Of a stretch of 18,859 nt of DNA, positions 7,598 through 14,186 are shown in pieces. Source of the stretch: Cyanobacteriota bacterium (GTDB taxonomy: Bacteria > Cyanobacteriota > Cyanobacteriia > Leptolyngbyales > Leptolyngbyaceae). The notes under the pieces were generated by a model that worked only from the letters and a program-made list of their open reading frames with translations, was not told the origin of the DNA and searched no databases. The stretch lies in NCBI GenBank assembly GCA_027482985.1, contig JAIXVO010000399.1, positions 1 to 18,859 of the forward strand. Direction: 5' to 3'. Each line of letters starts with the position of its first letter. Position 1 is the first letter of the stretch. The position numbers and the translations under genes were made by a program.

Positions 7598-10500
7598 CCC
7601 ATTACTTCCATCGAACTGGCAGCAATTGCGGCAGCGGTGGGAACGGTTCCAGTTTGCACTGTCGCGCCCAATCGTTCTAGCATCGCTTGTTGTCCGGCGC
7701 TGAGTCCTTGCGCGCCCGTGATGTCCATGCCTTCATAGAGGCGATCGGGACGCAGAATTTTGACGCATTCGCCTGATGCCAAATGCCAGTAGCGAATGGT
7801 TTCGTCATAGCTGGCACTGACCAACAGATCAGCCGACAGAAAGGCAAGGCTGGACACATTCCCGGTGTGATCAGTGAAGGTGTGGAGACGCTGTAGCGGG
7901 GTTAAGTTCCAGACTTCGATCGCGCGATCGCAACTAAACGCCAGCAACCGACCATCTGGGCTAAACTGCACCGCCAGGATATTACTGGAGCCTTGGAGTG
8001 TCATCACACAGTCTCCCGACTCAATCTCCCAAACCTTGACCAGATCATCATGGCCGCCGCTGGCCAGCCAATGCCCTTGGGGATGAAACGCCAGTGCCCA
8101 CACCCGCGCCTGATGCCCTGACCACTGACGCACCAACTGTCGCGATCGATAGTCCCATAGCCGCACGACTCCATCTTCGCTCCCCGTTGCAAACAGATGC
8201 CCTTGAGGATGCAGCACCAGGATGAAGATAATCACTGCACTTGCAGAGACCGCCATCGTATCGATCAAGTGACCCGTTTCGGTATCCCAGAATTGAATCG
8301 TCGTCCCTAAGACACTCGCGATCAAGATCGCATCCTCTGGATGAAACACCACAGCCCCGACGATGATGTCATGACCACTCAGCGATCGCAGACAGTCGCC
8401 CTGATCGCTCCAGAGTTTAACCGTCCGATCATAGCTACAACTGGCAAAGATCGGGTTTTGGGGATGATAAGCGAGCTGGCTGACTTTGCCGCCGTGCCCG
8501 GATAGCACTGCGAGGCACTCACCCGTTGCCGGATGCCATAACCGTAAGGAGCCATCATCGCTGCCGCTGGCGAACTGGGTTCTCTGGGGATGGATCGCAA
8601 TGGACTCAAACATCAGTAACTGACTTTGCAGAATTTTCAGGCAGCGTCCGGTTGCCACCTCCCACAGATGCACCCTCGTAAAGTCAGGGGTGCTGACCAA
8701 CAGTTGACCATCGGCACTGAAGCAGAGATTCGCCGGATTCGCACTGTTGGGGAAACTCCGCACAAGTTGATAGGTCTGGAGATTCCAGAGGCGAATCGCG
8801 CCATCGCCGGATAACGCTAACAGGCGACCATCGGGGCTAAACGCGAGTGGCCGCAGGAGCGCCGTATCGATCGCAAAGGTGTGAAGACAGTCCTGGGTTG
8901 CTAGACTCCAGAGCTTGGCAGTCCCATCGGCACTGAGACTGGCAAGACCAGTTCCCTGAGGGTTGAATTGAACGCTCATGACCATTTGGGTATGGTCATG
9001 GAAGGTGGCTAAGCACTCGCCAGTCCGATAGTTCCACAGTTTGATCGTGAAATCCTGGCTGCTACTGACTAACCAGGGTTGATGGGGATGAAATTCTACC
9101 GTCGTGACCGTACACGCATGTCCTGTTAAAGTTTGGATGCAATCCAGGGTATGGAGATCCCAGATTTGAATGCTATTTTCGCAGGCACCAGCGAGTAATC
9201 CACTGGCAGCGGTAGTGTCAGGACTCACTGTAATGTAACGAACCGGGCTCGTTTGCCACGTGCGAATCCGGTAGCCTGTGATCGCATCCCACTCGCAGAT
9301 CGTGCCATCCAGGCTCCCTGTCAACAGATGATTTTCCATGGGAGCAAAGGTGACGCTGAGTGTCCAGTTCTGGTGCGCTTGGAGGGAGTGTAGCCAGCGC
9401 CCAGTTGCCAGGTCATAGATAAACAGCATGCCACTTTTGCCACCAGACATGGCCAGGAGTTGATTGTCGGGACTGATGGCAATGCCAAACACATCGGTCA
9501 TGGTTTCCGAAAAGACCGATTGGATGTGCGTACTATGGGCGAAATTGGTGCGATGCAAGGGGGTTTCGCGCAGATAAGCCTGACGCAGGGTTAACCCCGA
9601 AAAATCAGCTCCCGTGAGATCCACATTCAAATGACAGAGGAGATTGATCAGATTACCTGCACCATAGCCTGAATGATTTGCATGGCGCAGTTGATTGAGA
9701 TGAAATTGAATTTGCTGCACGATCGCAGCTCGATTTTGCCACTGATGAAGGAGGCGATCGCACAGTGGTTCAATGATCAATCGTTTTTGAGTTTCACGAA
9801 TGTAATCTTTGGCAGTCGCTTTGAGTAGCGCATGAGTTGTGAGCAAGTTCAAAGTGGGTTGTTGTAAATCGGCAATGGCGCGATCGAGCAACTGTTCCGT
9901 CACATATTCCATCACCACGGGTTGTTGCGTAAAGCGAGTGCCTTGCTGTTCAATTAAGCAGCGAAAACTCAAGGCTTCCAAGCTTTCCAACAGCTTTCCC
10001 GTCGGCACAGCGGGCACAATATCACTTTTGAATTCAGCCAGACTCATCCACTCCCGGTTAATCGCCATCCAGTACATCAAACTTTGCTCTAGCTCAGATA
10101 ACCGCTGGAACTGCTGATCGAACAGGCGACGAATGTTATGAAACACGAGAGTGTCTTCCTGCAAGAAGTCGCTGATCCGGCCATCAAACAGCATCAGAAT
10201 CGAAGTCGCGACAATTTTGAGCGCTAACGGATTATGCCCATAGCGATCGCTCAATTGCTGTTGCTGTTCCGGCGTGCCCTGCAAACCCTTACTTTGCAAA
10301 ATCGCCTGCCCAGCTTCAGGGGAACCCGTTAGCCGCCGCGATCGCACTGCCCCCGCCGCCCCCGCGAACGTCGCCACAATGCCGGGTTGCTCGCGACTAG
10401 TCAACAGCACACAACTCTGATGTCCCACCTCTGCCACCCGTTGCAGCAATTCCTCATAGTCCTCAAATCCGGCTCGAAACTGCCCCGCCTGTTTCGCTTC

Positions 10501-11238
10501 CAGCAGCGTTTCGGCATTATCGAGTACCAGCAAGCAGCGAGACTGTCGCAAATACTGGAGCAGTTTGGTTAAGGTCGGCTCCGTATCTTGCTGATTGGAC
10601 AAAAACGGCACCAGATCGCCGAGTAAGGTGGTCAGCGTGGGCGCATTCCGCAGCGATCGCCAGATCACAAACTCAAACTCCGGGGCGAGTTGCTGCGCCA
10701 GTTTCGTCACCAGTGCCGTTTTGCCAATGCCACCCAATCCCAGCAGGGCGACTAACTTCGGGCGATCGCTCAACACCCACTGACTGAGTTGCTCTAACTC
10801 CCGGCTTCCACCATAAAATAGCGTGACATCCGGTGATTCACTCCAATCGGAGGAGATAGGGAGTGGGGCTTCGACATGAGCGCTTTGAGGGTGAGCCTCA
10901 GCCGAACCGCTCAACCGAATAGGATGCGGGATAAGTTGATCGAGGTGGGTCAGGGTGGCGCGGAGCGTGGTTTTGTTAACCTGGCAACCCAATGCTTGAC
11001 TCAACAGCTTCCAGAATTTGGGGCCAATATCGCGTTGCAGGTAGTTGGTGGAGTAGCCCGATCGCTCCGCAATGCGATCGTAGGTCAGATGATTCCAGGC
11101 TCCATGCAGCAACGCCACTTCAACCTGCGTCAGTGGTCTCCCACTCGCCTGACTAAATGCCCGACTGACGACCTCCAGACCTTGCTCAAATTCCATCAGT
11201 TGTGCCTGGTAGATGCTAAATCCAACCCTTCGATTCAT
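7594..11238 (-). CDS. STAND NTPase: vMAP-type HTH, NB-ARC, pentapeptide-like link and 14 WD40 repeats
   Basis: The 1214-residue product starts at an ATG at 11238-11236. Residues ~12-100 match the HTH-like N-terminal domain of vWA/MoxR-associated proteins (LTQVEVALLHGAWNHLTYDRIAE, then FWKLLSQALG). A short Pro/Ala/His linker follows (111-135). The NB-ARC domain has Walker A GLGGIGKT (167-174), Walker B CLLVLD ending at Asp240, TSREQ (280-284) and GHNPLALK (334-341). A winged-helix/helical region follows, then a brief pentapeptide-like stretch (LTGADFSGLTLRQAYLRETPL, ~541-561). Residues ~580-1160 hold 14 WD40 units by eye, enough for two seven-bladed propellers. The tail EGMDITGAQGLSAGQQAMLERLGA is typical of cyanobacterial relatives. 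Such proteins are NLR-like signal sensors that oligomerise on ligand binding. No effector domain is obvious. Ligand and output are unknown, and the frame is intact. Confidence 0.92.
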   Translation of the reverse strand: MNRRVGFSIYQAQLMEFEQGLEVVSRAFSQASGRPLTQVEVALLHGAWNHLTYDRIAERSGYSTNYLQRDIGPKFWKLLSQALGCQVNKTTLRATLTHLDQLIPHPIRLSGSAEAHPQSAHVEAPLPISSDWSESPDVTLFYGGSRELEQLSQWVLSDRPKLVALLGLGGIGKTALVTKLAQQLAPEFEFVIWRSLRNAPTLTTLLGDLVPFLSNQQDTEPTLTKLLQYLRQSRCLLVLDNAETLLEAKQAGQFRAGFEDYEELLQRVAEVGHQSCVLLTSREQPGIVATFAGAAGAVRSRRLTGSPEAGQAILQSKGLQGTPEQQQQLSDRYGHNPLALKIVATSILMLFDGRISDFLQEDTLVFHNIRRLFDQQFQRLSELEQSLMYWMAINREWMSLAEFKSDIVPAVPTGKLLESLEALSFRCLIEQQGTRFTQQPVVMEYVTEQLLDRAIADLQQPTLNLLTTHALLKATAKDYIRETQKRLIIEPLCDRLLHQWQNRAAIVQQIQFHLNQLRHANHSGYGAGNLINLLCHLNVDLTGADFSGLTLRQAYLRETPLHRTNFAHSTHIQSVFSETMTDVFGIAISPDNQLLAMSGGKSGMLFIYDLATGRWLHSLQAHQNWTLSVTFAPMENHLLTGSLDGTICEWDAITGYRIRTWQTSPVRYITVSPDTTAASGLLAGACENSIQIWDLHTLDCIQTLTGHACTVTTVEFHPHQPWLVSSSQDFTIKLWNYRTGECLATFHDHTQMVMSVQFNPQGTGLASLSADGTAKLWSLATQDCLHTFAIDTALLRPLAFSPDGRLLALSGDGAIRLWNLQTYQLVRSFPNSANPANLCFSADGQLLVSTPDFTRVHLWEVATGRCLKILQSQLLMFESIAIHPQRTQFASGSDDGSLRLWHPATGECLAVLSGHGGKVSQLAYHPQNPIFASCSYDRTVKLWSDQGDCLRSLSGHDIIVGAVVFHPEDAILIASVLGTTIQFWDTETGHLIDTMAVSASAVIIFILVLHPQGHLFATGSEDGVVRLWDYRSRQLVRQWSGHQARVWALAFHPQGHWLASGGHDDLVKVWEIESGDCVMTLQGSSNILAVQFSPDGRLLAFSCDRAIEVWNLTPLQRLHTFTDHTGNVSSLAFLSADLLVSASYDETIRYWHLASGECVKILRPDRLYEGMDITGAQGLSAGQQAMLERLGATVQTGTVPTAAAIAASSMEVMG
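10867..10907. repeat. Palindromic dispersed repeat inside the STAND coding sequence
   Basis: The 41-bp stretch matches the repeat at 18825-18851 over both halves: an 18-base left part with one mismatch and a 9-base right part, separated here by 14 extra bases. It is translated as residues 111-124 of the STAND protein, in the linker between the HTH domain and NB-ARC. Confidence 0.6.
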
Positions 11239-11340
11239 AGGGGAAATGAATAATCAGAATTAAACCATACTTTCCTTAACCCGCCCCAGACCCTTCTCCC
11301 AAAACATGAACTGGTTCGTCAGGTAAACGCCAGTCAGAGC

Positions 11341-11373
11341 GCGATCGCTGATCTGTAAAGGGTCAGCGATCGC
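11341..11373. repeat. Inverted pair of HIP1 sites
   Basis: GCGATCGCTGA (11341-11351) and TCAGCGATCGC (11363-11373) are perfect 11-bp inverted repeats with an 11-base loop. Each contains a HIP1 octamer. The structure sits just where the coding similarity of the mazE-like relic begins, and it may have disrupted or replaced the 5' end of that gene. Confidence 0.6.
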
Positions 11374-11541
11374 AGTCGATTTATTCATGCCGACATTCAG
11401 GCTTACCTGACCCAAATTCAGCAAGAGCAACTCCGGCAACAGCTTAAAGAAGGCGCAATTCGTCGGGCTGATCGCGATCGCCAACTAGCAGATGAGTGGT
11501 TTGGGCTTGAGGAAGAAGGATCGCAGCAAAGCGCCAATTAG
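11374..11541 (+). pseudogene. MazE/CopG-type antitoxin relic (no start codon)
   Basis: The frame ending at TAG 11539-11541 encodes RFIHADIQAYLTQIQQEQLR, then QQLKEGAIRRADRDRQLADEW and FGLEEEGSQQSAN. The 'RDRQLADEWFGLEEE' tail resembles the C-termini of antitoxins that precede cyanobacterial MazF toxins (A.EEWF.LEEE). Upstream, an in-frame TAA at about 11356-11358 closes the frame, and no ATG, GTG or TTG lies between it and the similarity. The N-terminal DNA-binding half is missing. The toxin relic follows directly, with overlapping frames at 11538-11541, the classic antitoxin-toxin arrangement. This is probably a decayed antitoxin; translation from an unusual start is possible but not supported. 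Identity as an antitoxin is inferred from the tail and the partner. Confidence 0.6.
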
Positions 11542-11917
11542 CTCACCCTCAGAGGGGAGAAGTTTATCTGGTGAGCTTTGACCCACCCGTGGGGTCTGAA
11601 ATTCAGGAAACACGTCCTGCCCTCGTTTTGCAAAACAACATTGCTAACGAACATAGCCCCATCACCATTGTTGCTGCCATCACTTCCCAGTTTAATGAGC
11701 CGCTGTACCCGACCGAATCAACTGTCAACCCCCAGCAGGTGGGTTGACAGTTGATTCGGTCGCTCTGCTAAACCAAATTCGCTCAATTGACAACCAGCGT
11801 CTGGTCAAGCATCTTGGCAGATTGACTGATGGGCGAATGGCACTCGTTGATCAGGCAATTCAAGTTAGCTTGGGACTGATTGAAATCTCAATCAAATGTC
11901 TGTTCTACTCCTGGTAG
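11541..11917 (+). pseudogene. MazF/PemK-type endoribonuclease toxin relic (no start, frameshifted)
   Basis: Two frames together reconstruct a MazF-like toxin. The first, from 11541, reads AHPQRGEVYLVSFDPPVGSE, IQETRPALVLQNNIANEHSP and ITIVAAITSQFNEPLYPTE, then ends at TGA 11745-11747. The second, from 11741 in another frame, reads GLTVDSVALLNQIRSIDNQR, then LVKHLGRLTDGRMALVDQAI and QVSLGLIEI to the TAG at 11915-11917. RGEVYLV, ETRPALV, IT..F and GLTVDSV..LNQIRSID are standard MazF motifs in the right order. The family start (M-A-x-P-Q-R-G-E) is lost: the codon before Ala is TTA, and no ATG, GTG or TTG precedes it in frame. A perfect inverted repeat spans the frameshift. Because both the start and the frame are broken, no functional mRNA interferase is expected. 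Confidence 0.85.
11710..11762. repeat. Perfect 22-bp inverted repeat (9-base loop) within the mazF relic
   Basis: Bases 11710-11731 are the exact reverse complement of 11741-11762, with 11732-11740 as loop. The right arm encodes the conserved MazF GLTVDSV segment in the toxin frame. The left arm therefore looks like the inserted or rewritten copy. No T-run follows either side, so it is not a typical terminator. Confidence 0.95.
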
Positions 11918-11972
11918 TGAAGCGCGATCGCACGAAGTAAAATGGAGAGAAAGTGTATGATTGGTCTTTCAC

Positions 11973-12314
11973 ATGTTACTCCTCGACCAACATCCCATCA
12001 TCCAAGCCCGCTTAGGCTTATCTAGCCATGAGATTGCTAGCTTTTGCCAACAGTGGGGAATTACCAAAATGGCATTGTTTGGCTCAATTCTCCGCGACGA
12101 TTTTCGAGCAGACAGCGACATTGACCTGTTACTCACGTTTGCCCCTGATGCACGGCAAGGACTCCTGACCCTGGCAAAAATCAAGCATCAACTAGAATTG
12201 CGTCTGAATCGTCCCGTTGATCTGGCCGCTGAAGCCTCTATTACAACCAGTGATAATTGGATTCGGCAACAAGAGATTTTAAGCACAGCTCAAACGATCT
12301 ATGAGCAGAGATAG
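11973..12314 (+). CDS. mntA: MntA-type nucleotidyltransferase antitoxin (MNT domain)
   Basis: The 113-residue product starts at the ATG at 11973; an in-frame TTG at 11961 would add only four residues. The active-site signature GSx10DxD is complete (G37, S38, D49, D51) within KMALFGSILRDDFRADSDIDL, followed by a later beta-strand with RPVDLAAEA that should carry the third acidic residue (Asp). This is the minimal nucleotidyltransferase of MNT-HEPN toxin-antitoxin pairs. In characterised examples MntA adds AMP to a tyrosine of the HEPN toxin and so neutralises it. The coding sequence overlaps the next gene by 14 bp, which suggests translational coupling and one transcript. The length is typical and no damage is seen, in contrast to the decayed mazEF relic just upstream. 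Confidence 0.92.
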   Translation: MLLLDQHPIIQARLGLSSHEIASFCQQWGITKMALFGSILRDDFRADSDIDLLLTFAPDARQGLLTLAKIKHQLELRLNRPVDLAAEASITTSDNWIRQQEILSTAQTIYEQR

Positions 12315-12639
12315 CGCTGCCCTGCTAGATATTCACAATGCAGCGAGGCGAATTCTACAGTTTGCAGTTGGACTGACCAAATCCGAGTTAGCCACCAACG
12401 AAGAAAAACAATCTGCGATTCTTTATCAGGTAATTGTTGTTGGTGAAGCAACTAAGCGACTATCCAACGATTTCCGTAATCGGTATTCTGATATTCCCTG
12501 GAGAGATATCGCTGGAATGCGTGATATTCTTGCCCATCAATACGATCGCGTTAACCTCGATACGTTATGGGATGTAATTCAGAATGATATTCCTGAGCTT
12601 ATCGAATTGATTACTCCGTTGTTACCGCCATCCTTTTAG
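12301..12639 (+). CDS. hepT: HepT-type HEPN ribonuclease toxin
   Basis: The 112-residue product starts at the ATG at 12301, inside the end of mntA. It is all-helical by inspection and carries the HEPN motif RX4HXY as RDILAHQY (Arg74, His79, Tyr81), preceded by the usual VVGEATKRLS and IPWRDIAGMR segments. The Arg/His pair is the RNase active site of HEPN toxins, and the tyrosine is the residue AMPylated by the MntA partner in studied systems. Both the motif and the tyrosine are present, so the pair looks functional. The likely role is growth arrest through RNA cleavage, in plasmid or island maintenance or in phage defence; which applies here is not visible. GC content drops here (26 of 60 bases in 12361-12420, counted by eye). 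Confidence 0.93.
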   Translation: MSRDSAALLDIHNAARRILQFAVGLTKSELATNEEKQSAILYQVIVVGEATKRLSNDFRNRYSDIPWRDIAGMRDILAHQYDRVNLDTLWDVIQNDIPELIELITPLLPPSF

Positions 12640-12855
12640 AAATAGATTCGCGATCGCACTCTTACTCTCTCCAGGTCATCCGTTGTGGGATAGAGCGATC
12701 GCGGTGAAGTCCAATCTCTGATCAAATTGTTCCAGGTTCTAAATCACTGAATCAAAGGTTGGGGGAATATGCGATCGCCTGCATCCCTGACAACCTCCAA
12801 TCCCTGCTTAAATTTCACATATTTTCATTTCGACTAATGCCAGAGCCAGATGAGA

Positions 12856-12887
12856 CCATACTTTCCAACCTAAACTCCATACTTTCC
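12856..12887. repeat. Direct repeat CCATACTTTCC, two copies 21 bp apart
   Basis: The 11-mer occurs at 12856-12866 and 12877-12887, and once more at 11265-11275 upstream of the divergent STAND gene. The 21-bp period equals two helical turns, which would put bound proteins on the same DNA face. A regulatory role is inferred. Confidence 0.4.
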
Positions 12888-12911
12888 TGTAGAGACAGAA
12901 CCCTGAAATTC

Positions 12912-12940
12912 TTGATAAATAATTTACAGTAAACTATTCT
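12912..12940 (+). promoter_or_regulatory. Possible sigma70-type promoter of the orphan gene
   Basis: TTGATA (12912-12917) and TATTCT (12935-12940) are separated by 17 bases. The predicted transcript start near 12947 leaves a leader of about a dozen bases before the ATG at 12959 and excludes the upstream TTG at 12944. Confidence 0.35.
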
Positions 12941-12958
12941 TCCTTGAGGCTTGGAAAG

Positions 12959-13789
12959 ATGGGTAAGTCAAATGACATCGCACAACAAGAACAGTTGAAC
13001 GCCGCATTTCAAGAATATATCAATAAGCAAACAGTCGCATTAGATGCCATGATTAAAACGGCTCAATCTGATATTACAACCATGGTCGATCAACATTATA
13101 AAACTGCGAATATTACCGATGCCAACCCGCTAACGTATGGCACATATGAACATTTGACTACCGTTTCAGAGTGGAATGTGAATAGCGTATCGGTAGCAAT
13201 GACAGCAATTAGCAATGCGATATTTGGAAAAGCCCCTCTTCCAGATAAAGATAAAGACAAAGTTAGTGTCAATACTTCTACTGCTGGAGATTTAATTAAA
13301 AATGCCACAAGTATGGAGATTTTAACCCTTTTGATCTCTACCGCTGCATTTAATGCAGTTAATGGTGTACTTAATACAATAGATTTCACGACATCAACAT
13401 CAATACAGAAACAATCAGCTACTAAAGTGCTAGCACCTGGTTTAACATTGTTTCTCTGCATAATTGACAACCAGTACAGCAAGGCAGAGTATCTGAAAGG
13501 TAACACTATAGTGCAAACTGGTTATGTGTTTGACTCTAGATATTCGGTAACCGAAGCTAATAGAATTGGAAAATTTAACCTGGTTCAGAGTTTGATCAAT
13601 GAAATGAGCACCATGACGGAACTAGCTTCAAAGTTAAGCGATGCAATTAGCAATCTTGATCCCACTTCTGATGCCTATGATGCTGAATACAGCAAACTCA
13701 CAGGTCGGCAAGATACATTAAATAAAAGAGCCGCCGATTTACAAAAAAAGACGAATGAGTTAGCAGCCAATTCAGTGACGACGCATTAG
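12959..13789 (+). CDS. AT-rich orphan gene, helical protein of unknown function
   Basis: The 276-residue product is not recognised. The ATG at 12959 is preferred over a TTG at 12944 because GGA lies a few bases upstream and a promoter fits. No N-terminal signal peptide is visible. Residues 1-50 are polar and helix-prone. A Lys/Asp-rich loop (KAPLPDKDKDK, 91-101) is followed by two fairly hydrophobic stretches (EILTLLISTAAFNAVNGVL, 120-138; VLAPGLTLFLCIIDNQY, 157-173). Residues ~205-270 are helical with coiled-coil character (NLVQSLINEM, ELASKLSDAI, RQDTLNKRAADLQKKTNELA). One cysteine (C167) occurs. Two sampled 60-base lines (13261-13380) are 33% GC, against 63% in a line of the following permease gene, and the gene has no HIP1 octamer. 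This suggests recent transfer. A helical pore-forming or secreted effector is one speculative reading of hydrophobic centre plus flanking helices. Confidence 0.75.
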   Translation: MGKSNDIAQQEQLNAAFQEYINKQTVALDAMIKTAQSDITTMVDQHYKTANITDANPLTYGTYEHLTTVSEWNVNSVSVAMTAISNAIFGKAPLPDKDKDKVSVNTSTAGDLIKNATSMEILTLLISTAAFNAVNGVLNTIDFTTSTSIQKQSATKVLAPGLTLFLCIIDNQYSKAEYLKGNTIVQTGYVFDSRYSVTEANRIGKFNLVQSLINEMSTMTELASKLSDAISNLDPTSDAYDAEYSKLTGRQDTLNKRAADLQKKTNELAANSVTTH

Positions 13790-13828
13790 GACACATTAGA
13801 GTTTTGAGAAGGCTCGCCAATCCTGTAG

Positions 13829-13860
13829 GGTGCGTTACATTTCATTAACGCACCTTTTTT
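13829..13860 (+). terminator. Intrinsic terminator after the orphan gene
   Basis: GGTGCGTTA (13829-13837) pairs perfectly with TAACGCACC (13846-13854) across an 8-base loop and is followed by six T. It lies 40 bp after the stop codon. The GTAGGGTGCGTTA...TAACGCACC stem is also a widespread dispersed cyanobacterial repeat, so it may be a repeat serving as terminator. Confidence 0.85.
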
Positions 13861-13914
13861 AAATCAAAAGAATTTTCATAGTTCTTTAATACTACCGCAC
13901 ACTTGACTCGAACT

Positions 13915-14028
13915 GCGATCACCGTCCTGTTCTGGGGTGAGATCGCGGGTTCAAAAACGGGGCGATCACAGGGTTGAAAGAAAGGGCGATCGCAGTTCTG
14001 TTTTGGGGAGCGATAGCGGGTTCAAAAA
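13915..14028. repeat. Imperfect direct repeat of 43 bp, period 71
   Basis: Units 13915-13957 and 13986-14028 align without gaps at 36 of 43 positions. Both start GCGATC, contain CTGTT(C/T)TGGGG and end GCGGGTTCAAAAA. Only the second unit carries a full HIP1 octamer. A third partial similarity (GGGGCGATCACAGGGTT) lies between them. Confidence 0.7.
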
Positions 14029-14186
14029 AGCGCAATCGCCTGCTCTCGCAGGTTGGCTTGCAACATGAAACCCAACATCCAGCAGCGTTAAAGTTCACCC
14101 ACTACCTACCGCCGGAATGCAGTGCAACTTTTGGCAGTAGGCACTGCCCACAATTTTTGATCAACCATTCGCTCCCCATTATTCCG

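Larger units (their letters stand above)
12640..12958. other. Intergenic region between hepT and the orphan gene
   Basis: About 320 bp without a convincing gene. It contains three HIP1 octamers in its left part (around 12651, 12696 and 12771), two direct copies of CCATACTTTCC (12856-12866 and 12877-12887), and a possible promoter just before the orphan gene. No terminator for hepT was recognised. Confidence 0.5.
13790..14186. other. Intergenic region upstream of the purine permease
   Basis: The 397-bp gap holds the terminator at 13829-13860 and two imperfect 43-bp direct repeats (13915-13957 and 13986-14028). An open extension of the permease frame runs back to 13974, but it crosses the repeat and has no permease-like sequence, so it is treated as non-coding. 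No recognisable riboswitch was seen. Confidence 0.5.

Noticed and set aside
11260..11484. 74-codon minus-strand frame
   Set aside because: It lies antisense to the mazE-like relic, which has the better family resemblance, and encodes nothing recognised.
13096..13506. 136-codon minus-strand frame inside the orphan gene
   Set aside because: The plus-strand frame is longer and has a promoter, ribosome site and terminator in the right places.
13974..14186. 71-residue N-terminal extension of the purine permease
   Set aside because: It crosses an imperfect intergenic repeat and has no similarity to the family; MPKFKG at 14187 gives the normal AzgA start.
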